Position numbers and translations under genes: made by a program. A stretch of DNA of 5,064 nucleotides from positions 1 to 5,064 of the forward strand of contig PIXU01000188.1 of NCBI GenBank assembly GCA_003601795.1, written 5' to 3'. The stretch is from Candidatus Methanophagales archaeon (GTDB taxonomy: Archaea > Halobacteriota > Syntropharchaeia > Alkanophagales > Methanospirareceae). Shown here one piece after another: positions 1 through 5,064 of this stretch. The stretch's first letter is position 1. Every line of letters starts with the position of its first letter. The notes beneath the pieces are model-generated. The model saw nothing but the letters and a program-made list of their open reading frames with translations, was not told where the DNA came from and searched no databases.

Positions 1-367
1 AAAGCTCTTTTGAGAGATGCGCCAAAATCTCTGCCTGTTTATATGCCGCTTTTGGAATATATTCGGTCTCCGGATATTTACCAATATAACAGTATAATCT
101 CTTCTCCTCACTGTACCAAATCTCGTCATGCGGTATTTCAAACTCTTCTTCATGTGCTTCTGCCATCGGGGGGAAATCGTAAGAATACAGATTCACTATC
201 TCCTCAGAGTCCTTTAAAAGCTCCTTTAAATGGTATGGTATGATATTCCCCATCGGAGGGAATCCGGCAATCAAGATATTCGCGTAATTCTTTATCTTCT
301 CTTTAAACTTCTCCTCATCTACGTTCCAATAAACTGTGAACTCGTCGATTACAAATCCCTTATCCAT
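1..367 (-). CDS. PAC2-family protein (proteasome assembly chaperone-like), N-terminal part
   Basis: The frame is open from an ATG at 367 to the left edge of the window, giving 122 residues; the C-terminal part lies outside. The protein begins MDKGFVIDEF. A predicted beta-strand then leads into ILIAGFPPMGN (residues 31-41), followed by a helix (HLKELLKDSEEIVNLY) and YDFPPMAEAHEEEF (63-76). PAC2-family proteins have this order: a 'GFPG.G..G' loop, a helix, then a conserved 'FPP' motif followed by a short acidic/hydrophobic strand. Archaeal members are usually about 240-280 residues, so roughly half is visible. The family is related to eukaryotic proteasome assembly chaperones; a proteasome-linked role in Archaea is inferred from family, not shown here. 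The start is supported by GTGAT six bases upstream and a TATA box at a suitable distance. One oddity is that the first loop reads GFPPMG rather than GFPG. It is divergent from the reductase gene. Assignment is from motif memory; a distant homologue is possible. Confidence 0.78.
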   Translation of the reverse strand, partial: MDKGFVIDEFTVYWNVDEEKFKEKIKNYANILIAGFPPMGNIIPYHLKELLKDSEEIVNLYSYDFPPMAEAHEEEFEIPHDEIWYSEEKRLYCYIGKYPETEYIPKAAYKQAEILAHLSKEL

Positions 368-373
368 TTTCCC

Positions 374-378
374 ATCAC
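374..378 (-). promoter_or_regulatory. Ribosome binding site of the PAC2-family gene
   Basis: Read on the minus strand, the bases before the ATG at 367 are AAGTGATGGGAAA. GTGAT matches part of the archaeal SD consensus GGAGGTGATC and ends six bases before the start codon. This fixes the start at 367. A second ATG, eight bases upstream at 375, is in another frame. Confidence 0.6.
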
Positions 379-404
379 TTATATTTTTTATTATTCGCTA
401 ATGC

Positions 405-418
405 TATTTATATCTTTT
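405..418 (-). promoter_or_regulatory. Archaeal TATA box with BRE-like A-run for the PAC2-family gene
   Basis: On the minus strand this reads AAAAGATATAAATA, a good match to an archaeal TATA box (ATATAAATA) preceded by a purine-rich BRE-like element. With the usual 25-base distance, transcription would start near 384. That gives a leader of about 17 bases that just includes the GTGAT ribosome binding site. The start position is inferred from spacing only. Confidence 0.6.
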
Positions 419-447
419 GCAAGGAGGCAAGGAGAGGAAGGAAAGGA

Positions 448-467
448 AAAAGAAACATATTTCTTTT
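448..467. promoter_or_regulatory. Perfect 8-bp inverted repeat in the divergent promoter region
   Basis: The arms AAAAGAAA (448-455) and TTTCTTTT (460-467) are exact reverse complements separated by CATA. The dyad lies between the two divergent genes, upstream of the reductase start at 515. Its centre, ACATATTT, could also serve as a weak TATA element for the rightward gene, with transcription starting around 483. It could therefore be an operator overlapping a promoter. Because it is A/T-only apart from two G:C pairs and sits in a purine-rich tract, chance is also plausible. Confidence 0.3.
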
Positions 468-514
468 GGTAAACCTTTTCTTTCATCATGCTAAAGGACT
501 GGATTTGTTGACAA

Positions 515-1696
515 ATGAAAGAGGAGAGGCATGATGTTGTCGTTGTAGGAGCAGGACCGGCAGGCAGTATAACCGCGAAAACCGCTGCTGAACTTGGGTT
601 AGATGTTCTTTTGATAGAAAGAAACCAGGAGATAGGCGTGCCCGTGAAATGCGCAGAGGGAGTGAGCAAAGAAATAGAGAAGTTCGTTGCGCTCGATAAG
701 AATTGGATATGCGTGGAAGTGCATGGAGCTAATATATATGGTCCCGATGGCACGAAGGTGGTTATGGCGGGGGAAAGGATGGATGAAGTGGGATATGTGC
801 TCGAAAGGAGAATATTTGATCGAGCACTTGTAAGCGAAGCTGCACGTGCAGGTGCAGAGGTAAGAGTCAAAACAGAAGCTTATGGGCTCATTGAAGCCAA
901 CGGGTATGTAAAAGGTGTTTATGTCCGCTCCATAGGGGAAGACACTCGTATTTATGCAAATGTCGTGGTTGGGGCGGATGGCGTGGAATCACGGGTTGGC
1001 AGATGGGCAGGTATCGACACGAGGCTAAAACCTTCTAATCTCTCTGTATGCGCAGAATTCCTTATGTGCAATATAGAAGTGAACAAGAATTATTCAGAAT
1101 TTTTCCTGGGCAGTGATATTGCGCCAAAAGGCTATGCCTGGGTATTTCCAAAGGGAGGAGATTGCGCAAATGTGGGTGTAGGGATAGGAGGTGATGTATC
1201 CGGTGAAGCACACCGTGCGATAGATTATCTGAATGCATTTGTGCGTAATAAGTTTCCCGATGGAAAGCCAGTGGCTGAGATGTACGGCGCAGTGCCGCTG
1301 AGCGGACCGCTAAACGAAACCGTAGCGGATGGACTTATTTTAGTAGGTGATGCAGCAAGGCAAGTCAATCCTTTGACCGGAGGCGGCATCACGTATGCAA
1401 TGCAAGCGGGGAAAATAGCGGGCGAGGTAATAGCCGGGGCGGTGCAGGAAAACAACTTTTCAAAGCTGCGATTGATGGAATACGAAAACAGGTGGAGAAG
1501 CGCGTTTGGAAAACGGTTAGAAACGGGCTTAAAAGCAAAAGAATTCTTCTTCGGGCTATCTGACGCTGACCTCAATACGCTCGCTCATTCTTTAGAAGGG
1601 GTAAAAATAGAAGACCTTTCTACTGGCGCACTGCTGTTGGAACTCATAAAAAGAAATCCGAAGATACTGTTTGGATTGGCGAAGATAGTGATCTAA
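515..1696 (+). CDS. Geranylgeranyl reductase-family FAD protein (digeranylgeranylglycerophospholipid reductase)
   Basis: This is a complete 393-residue flavoprotein. Archaeal members hydrogenate the geranylgeranyl chains of membrane ether lipids, turning unsaturated archaeol precursors into saturated archaeol at the membrane face. An N-terminal Rossmann segment has VVVVGAGPAGS (8-18) with an acidic residue ending the second strand (IER, 34-36). PVKCAEGV follows at 43-50; its Cys46 corresponds to the cysteine near FAD in characterised archaeal reductases. VVGADGVESRVGRWAG lies at 151-166. The family lipid-site motif PxxYxWxFP is intact (P204, Y207, W209, F211, P212) and continues into KGGDCANVGVGIGG. 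The FAD-binding GDAA is at 278-281, followed by NPLTGGGITYAMQAG. Length is typical. The start at 515 is chosen because an in-frame TGA at 509-511 blocks extension and GAGPAG sits at the normal distance from it; no clear SD precedes it. It is followed 84 bases later by co-directional LeuRS. Paralogues acting on other prenyl substrates, such as quinone side chains, cannot be excluded. Confidence 0.92.
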   Translation: MKEERHDVVVVGAGPAGSITAKTAAELGLDVLLIERNQEIGVPVKCAEGVSKEIEKFVALDKNWICVEVHGANIYGPDGTKVVMAGERMDEVGYVLERRIFDRALVSEAARAGAEVRVKTEAYGLIEANGYVKGVYVRSIGEDTRIYANVVVGADGVESRVGRWAGIDTRLKPSNLSVCAEFLMCNIEVNKNYSEFFLGSDIAPKGYAWVFPKGGDCANVGVGIGGDVSGEAHRAIDYLNAFVRNKFPDGKPVAEMYGAVPLSGPLNETVADGLILVGDAARQVNPLTGGGITYAMQAGKIAGEVIAGAVQENNFSKLRLMEYENRWRSAFGKRLETGLKAKEFFFGLSDADLNTLAHSLEGVKIEDLSTGALLLELIKRNPKILFGLAKIVI

Positions 1697-1710
1697 GACT
1701 TTAATACGCT

Positions 1711-1720
1711 CTATATAAAG
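1711..1720 (+). promoter_or_regulatory. TATA box of the leucyl-tRNA synthetase gene
   Basis: CTATATAAAG lies in the short gap after the reductase stop codon and matches the archaeal TATA consensus well. A start about 25 bases downstream, near 1740, would give a leader of about 40 bases. This suggests LeuRS can be transcribed independently of the reductase, although readthrough is not excluded because no strong terminator separates them. Confidence 0.5.
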
Positions 1721-1780
1721 AAAAATAAAATAATCACGGTTAGCAAAAAGAGGGTAAAAACAAACAAAGAAAGAAACAAA

Positions 1781-4630
1781 ATGACAGGGATAAATTTCAA
1801 GGAAATAGAAGAGAAATGGCAGCGTAAATGGGAAGAGAGCAAGATCTTTGATGCAGAGATAGAAAAAGGAAAAAAGAAAAAGTTCTTTTTGACCGTCCCG
1901 TACCCATACACCTCTGGTCCGTTGCACATAGGTCATGGAAGAACATATACCATTGGGGATATGATTGCAAGATTTAAGAGATTGCAAGGCTATAATGTCC
2001 TATTTCCAATGGCATTCCATGTGACGGGGACGCCGATTTTAGCGATTGCCGACAGCATCGCGAAAGGAGAAAAAGAAGTCGTAGAACGGTATAGGAATTA
2101 CGTCTCGATTTATGAAGACGGAGAGAAGGTTGAAAGTATCGTCAATAGTTTCGGTAATGCGGAAAATGTTGCCAATTTCTTTGCTGAACGAATCTCCGAG
2201 GACTTCAAGCGCATGGGATATTCCATAGACTGGAGAAGGAGGTTCAATACTACCGAGCCAATGTACAACAAGTTCATCGAATGGCAGTTTAAAAAACTTT
2301 ACGATAAGGGGGTGATAAAGAAAGGAAAATATCCTATTGCTTTTTCTATTGAAGAAGACTCGGCAGTAGGTGAAGACGACATCGAAGAAGGCGATATAAA
2401 CAAAGTATCAATAATTGAGTACACGACCATAAAGTTCGAACTTTCTAATGATACATACTTAATCGCGGCAACACTGCGTCCAGAAACCATTTTTGGCGTT
2501 ACAAATCTATGGATTAATCCCGCAGCAAGATATGTTAAGGTCAAGGTGGGAAAAGAAATCTGGATAGTATCTGTGGAAGCTGCGGAGAAATTGGGATACC
2601 AGCGCGAAGAAGCTGAGCTTTTAGAGGAAGAAGAAGTAGAAGGTGGCTTCTTTGTAGGTAAAAAAGTCAAGGAGCCGGTGGGGGGTAGAGAGATTTCTGT
2701 TTTACCCGCGAGCTTCGTTGACGAGGATGTAGGCACGGGAGTAGTCTATTCAGTTCCGGCACATGCTCCTTATGATTACATCGCATTAGAAGATTTGAGG
2801 CTTGAAATAGCGCCAATAAAGATAATAGACATTGAAGGGTATGAATTGCCAGCAAAAGAGATATGTGAAAGAATGGGAATAGAAAGTCAGGAGGATGAGC
2901 GATTAGAGGAAGCCACGCAGATAATCTATAAAGATGAATTCTATCGGGGTGTATTAAATGAAAAGTGCGGGGAATTTGCAGGCATTGAAATCGCTGCGAT
3001 AAAAGATGAGGTAAAGAATTGGTTAAAAGGGAAGAATGTAGCAGATGTATTTTATGAGACCTCAAGGAAGGCAGTAACGAGAGGCGGGGGTAAGGTGATA
3101 GTTGCAGTATTGCAAGATCAGTGGTTTATAGATTACACGCCGAGCTGGTGGAAGGACAGGGGTCATAAACTGGTAGAAGAGATGACTTTCTATCCAGAGA
3201 AGTATAAGGCATATATGCAGGACATAATTGATTGGCTAGCTTTGAGACCTTGTGCAAGGAAAAGAGGTTTAGGCACAAGATTTCCTTTTGAGAAAGAATG
3301 GATAATCGAATCGCTTAGCGATTCTACAATTTACATGGCGCTGTACACCATAGCACACCTGCTACGGCAATTGCCGGCAGAGGCTTTAGACGAAAAACTT
3401 TTTGATTACGTGTTTTTAGGCATTGGCGATGCAGAGGAATTGGCAAAGAAGGTGGATGCAGATATTTTGAAAAGGATAAGGGAAGAGTTTGAATACTGGT
3501 ATCCGAATGACCTGCGGCACACTGCACCACCGCACCTATCTAATCATCTGGTTTTCTTCTTAATGCACCACGCAGCGATATTTTTAGAAAATCAGTGGCC
3601 GAAGGCTATCTCCTTGAACGAGTTGATGATCAGAGAAGGGCGGAAGATGTCAAAAAGCAAAGGAAATGTAATTCCTTTGGCTAAAGTGTCAGAACTGTAT
3701 GGTGTTGATTTATACAGGCTTTATTGTGCGATAAATGCGGATTTCGCAAGTGTGGTTAACTGGCGTGAGCAGGATGTAGATGCCTTAAGGAGAAAATTTA
3801 ACGCGCTGGTAGGGCTATTCGAGCAGAGTATGGGCGTAGAGAAGCTAAAAGAAAACGAGTTCACGCATATGGATCGGTGGCTGCTGTCGAAGTTTTACAG
3901 AAAGCTAAAGGAATCCATTGAGCGATTTGAGACGTTTAGAATAAGAGAAGTGGGACTAAACATGGTATTCAATTTGATGAACGATATTAAATATTATGAG
4001 TACAGGGAGAGCGAGGAAAGGAGGAGGAGAATTGTCAGGAACATAATGGCGGATTGGCTGATAATTCTATCACCGATAGTTCCGCATATATGCGAGGAGA
4101 TGTGGCATAGAAGCAGGGAGGAGAAGGGAGGGAGGAGAGAGGAGAGAAGGCTCAAATTCATCTCTTTGCAGACATTGCCTGAGATAAAGGAGGCGTTAAT
4201 TGACGACAGGGTGGAGAGAGAGGAGGAATATTTGGTCTCGTTGATTGAAGATATAAAAGAGATAATGAAAATAGCGAGAATCACGCCCAGTAAGATTTAT
4301 ATTTATACTGCGGAGAAATGGAAGTGGGAGATATTCAGAGCAATAAAGGATTTGCCGGATAAGGATAAGATTAAGGAGGCGATGAAGCTCAGAAAGGATA
4401 AAAGCACGGTGGATTTCGTAAAACAAATGATGAAAAACCTTCCTTCAAAAAAGACAATGGAAGAACACATTTTATATTTTGAGCTTAAAGAGGAGGAGGT
4501 TCTGGAACGCGAGAGGGAGTATTTGATGCGCGAATTTGGCTGTGAAATAGGGATAAACGAGGAATACGATCCAAAAGGGAAGAAAAAGTTTGCCATTCCG
4601 CTTAAGCCTGCGATTTATGTGGAAGGGTAA
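1781..4630 (+). CDS. leuS: Leucyl-tRNA synthetase, archaeal/eukaryotic type
   Basis: This complete 949-residue class I enzyme attaches leucine to tRNA-Leu in the cytoplasm and hydrolyses mischarged products. The HIGH motif is at 49-52 in PYTSGPLHIGHGRTYTIGD. The CP1 editing domain occupies roughly 170-440. It includes the threonine-rich ATLRPETIFG (230-239) and GTGVVYSVPAHAPYDY (318-333), whose Asp332 fits the conserved editing aspartate. DQWFIDY (446-452), the region around GLGTRFPFEKEW (496-507) and ESLSDSTIYMALYTIAHLL (510-528) are typical of the archaeal/eukaryotic LeuRS group. KMSKS is at 622-626. An anticodon-binding helical domain covers about 690-800. The last 120 or so residues form the archaeal-type C-terminal domain, known in Pyrococcus to contact the long variable arm of tRNA-Leu, and end in PLKPAIYVEG. 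The start is supported by the family-like MTGINFKEIEEKWQRKWEE. No SD is visible. Oddities are TRGGGK at 433-438, where many archaeal enzymes have a cysteine-containing CRCGT-type knuckle, and a charged Arg/Glu/Gly insert at about 778-791. Confidence 0.97.
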   Translation: MTGINFKEIEEKWQRKWEESKIFDAEIEKGKKKKFFLTVPYPYTSGPLHIGHGRTYTIGDMIARFKRLQGYNVLFPMAFHVTGTPILAIADSIAKGEKEVVERYRNYVSIYEDGEKVESIVNSFGNAENVANFFAERISEDFKRMGYSIDWRRRFNTTEPMYNKFIEWQFKKLYDKGVIKKGKYPIAFSIEEDSAVGEDDIEEGDINKVSIIEYTTIKFELSNDTYLIAATLRPETIFGVTNLWINPAARYVKVKVGKEIWIVSVEAAEKLGYQREEAELLEEEEVEGGFFVGKKVKEPVGGREISVLPASFVDEDVGTGVVYSVPAHAPYDYIALEDLRLEIAPIKIIDIEGYELPAKEICERMGIESQEDERLEEATQIIYKDEFYRGVLNEKCGEFAGIEIAAIKDEVKNWLKGKNVADVFYETSRKAVTRGGGKVIVAVLQDQWFIDYTPSWWKDRGHKLVEEMTFYPEKYKAYMQDIIDWLALRPCARKRGLGTRFPFEKEWIIESLSDSTIYMALYTIAHLLRQLPAEALDEKLFDYVFLGIGDAEELAKKVDADILKRIREEFEYWYPNDLRHTAPPHLSNHLVFFLMHHAAIFLENQWPKAISLNELMIREGRKMSKSKGNVIPLAKVSELYGVDLYRLYCAINADFASVVNWREQDVDALRRKFNALVGLFEQSMGVEKLKENEFTHMDRWLLSKFYRKLKESIERFETFRIREVGLNMVFNLMNDIKYYEYRESEERRRRIVRNIMADWLIILSPIVPHICEEMWHRSREEKGGRREERRLKFISLQTLPEIKEALIDDRVEREEEYLVSLIEDIKEIMKIARITPSKIYIYTAEKWKWEIFRAIKDLPDKDKIKEAMKLRKDKSTVDFVKQMMKNLPSKKTMEEHILYFELKEEEVLEREREYLMREFGCEIGINEEYDPKGKKKFAIPLKPAIYVEG

Positions 4631-4750
4631 ATAGGAATAAGGAATATTTTGGTTGTGTATCAACATCAGTTAAAATTCACCTCCTGCAGATATAATTTCA
4701 ACCTCACTCTATAATTCTTAAGTTAACTCCTCAGTATCCTCGTCCAATCT
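4631..4750. other. Convergent intergenic region, no clear gene
   Basis: This 120-base AT-rich gap separates the converging LeuRS and MetE-like genes. No tRNA, long hairpin or long T-run is evident. Weak T-rich stretches, such as ATATTTT near 4644-4650, could end transcription, but none is distinctive. The only striking element is the SD-like sequence on the minus strand at 4676-4685, listed separately. Confidence 0.5.
4676..4685 (-). promoter_or_regulatory. Near-perfect Shine-Dalgarno-like sequence on the minus strand without a convincing gene
   Basis: The minus strand reads AGGAGGTGAA, nine of ten bases of the ideal archaeal SD AGGAGGTGAT. Ten bases after GGAGGTGA there is an ATG at 4666. 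It opens a 64-codon frame (4472-4666) with a hydrophobic stretch, LFLPFWIVFLVYPYF. Most of that frame runs antisense through the 3' end of the LeuRS gene, so its coding status is doubtful. On the plus strand the same bases read TTCACCTCCT, resembling a 16S rRNA 3' tail. It could be a remnant of a lost gene downstream of the MetE-like gene, a small-protein start, or chance. Confidence 0.35.
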
Positions 4751-5064
4751 TCAGGCACTACGGGGACTCTTATAAAACTCCTTTATCCCTACAGAAGTGT
4801 TTTCCAAAACCAAATACGCCAGTTCCTGATTGGGAAAAGGACCCAATCCACAGTCCGGTCCCACATATCTTATCCTGCCTCCAAAAATAGAATAAGCATT
4901 CTCCAGCCGCTTCTTTACTTCCCCTGGGCTGTTATACTCGTTTACTACGGTCTCCAAAACGCCCTTATCCTTAAATGTGTTTGTATGGTGTATTTCATCG
5001 TATTCCGCAGCCATGCTGAGTATATCAGTCCGTGAGATGCCAATTCGGAGGAATTTATCGTATC
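4751..5064 (-). CDS. MetE-like methionine synthase (cobalamin-independent family), C-terminal part
   Basis: The frame is open from the right edge (first full codon at 5062) to a TGA at 4753-4751, giving the last 103 residues; the true start lies outside. The Met at 5014 is internal, since the frame continues upstream as YDKFLRIGISRTDILS. The core signature is RYVGPDCGLGPFPNQELAYLVLENTSVGI (visible residues 65-93). In the MetE/UROD-like barrel family, the cysteine of PDCGL (visible residue 71) is a zinc ligand that activates homocysteine. The preceding KGVLETVVNEYNSPGEVKKRLENA fits the 'spEEV..ri..a' strand and helix before that motif. Archaea usually carry a short single-domain form of about 310-350 residues whose methyl donor may be methylcobalamin or a methylated pterin or protein rather than methyltetrahydrofolate-glutamate. 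The donor cannot be told from this fragment. It converges on LeuRS with a 120-base gap. A related methyltransferase of the same fold is the main alternative. Confidence 0.82.
   Translation of the reverse strand, partial: YDKFLRIGISRTDILSMAAEYDEIHHTNTFKDKGVLETVVNEYNSPGEVKKRLENAYSIFGGRIRYVGPDCGLGPFPNQELAYLVLENTSVGIKEFYKSPRSA

Noticed and set aside
230..472. Plus-strand 80-residue frame opposite the PAC2 gene and across the divergent promoter
   Set aside because: It overlaps a minus-strand gene with family motifs and its own promoter, and has no recognisable motifs of its own.
488..511. Seven-residue mini-ORF (MLKDWIC) just before the reductase start, as a possible leader peptide
   Set aside because: It is very short, has no SD and no regulatory codon run, and chance ATG-to-stop frames of this size are common.
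521..533. GAGGAGAGGC followed by ATG inside the reductase start region as an alternative start
   Set aside because: The ATGs at 531 and 534 are out of frame and reach TAG within a few codons, and the in-frame start at 515 gives the normal N-terminus.
391..870. 159-residue minus-strand frame over the 5' end of the reductase gene
   Set aside because: It is a serine/threonine/proline-rich shadow of a well-supported conserved gene and runs through the promoter region.
1592..1987. 131-residue minus-strand frame rich in Phe/Tyr/Leu across the reductase-leuS gap, resembling a membrane protein
   Set aside because: The hydrophobicity comes from antisense reading of an A-rich leader and Lys-rich codons; it overlaps two real genes and has no SD support.
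2299..2736. 145-residue minus-strand frame inside leuS
   Set aside because: Its Ser-rich composition is what antisense reading of Glu/Lys-rich codons gives; leuS on the plus strand is fully conserved here.
4652..4664. Hairpin GTTG-TGTAT-CAAC after leuS as a terminator
   Set aside because: The stem is only four base pairs and lacks a following T-run.

Overview
The window looks like an ordinary housekeeping segment of an archaeal chromosome. Three things point to Archaea: a digeranylgeranylglycerophospholipid reductase-type flavoprotein for isoprenoid membrane lipids, a leucyl-tRNA synthetase of the archaeal/eukaryotic type, and a PAC2-family (proteasome assembly chaperone-like) protein. TATA-box promoters and GTGAT/GGAGGTGA-type Shine-Dalgarno (SD) sequences agree with this. 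Base composition is moderately AT-rich. A euryarchaeon related to methanogens or ANME-type lineages is a reasonable guess, but the sequence alone does not settle it.

Layout. (1) 1-367, minus strand: N-terminal 122 codons of a PAC2-family protein, cut by the window's left edge. (2) 368-514: divergent intergenic region with a convincing TATA box and SD for the PAC2 gene, a purine-rich tract, and an 8-bp inverted repeat (448-467) that could be an operator or part of the rightward promoter. (3) 515-1696, plus: complete geranylgeranyl reductase-family FAD enzyme, 393 aa. (4) 1697-1780: short gap with a TATA box and an A-rich, SD-less leader. (5) 1781-4630, plus: complete leucyl-tRNA synthetase, 949 aa, with HIGH, CP1 editing, KMSKS, anticodon-binding and C-terminal regions. 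(6) 4631-4750: convergent gap with no clear gene, but with a near-perfect SD-like sequence on the minus strand. (7) 4751-5064, minus: C-terminal 103 codons of a MetE-like (cobalamin-independent type) methionine synthase, cut by the right edge.

The genes belong to separate basic pathways: protein quality control, membrane lipid saturation, leucine charging of tRNA and methionine synthesis. They do not form an evident dedicated system. The reductase and LeuRS genes are co-directional, but LeuRS appears to have its own promoter. I found no mobile element, CRISPR array, tRNA or rRNA, and no strong case for a new biological system. The findings are modest: sequence-level oddities in promoters, leaders and conserved motifs.
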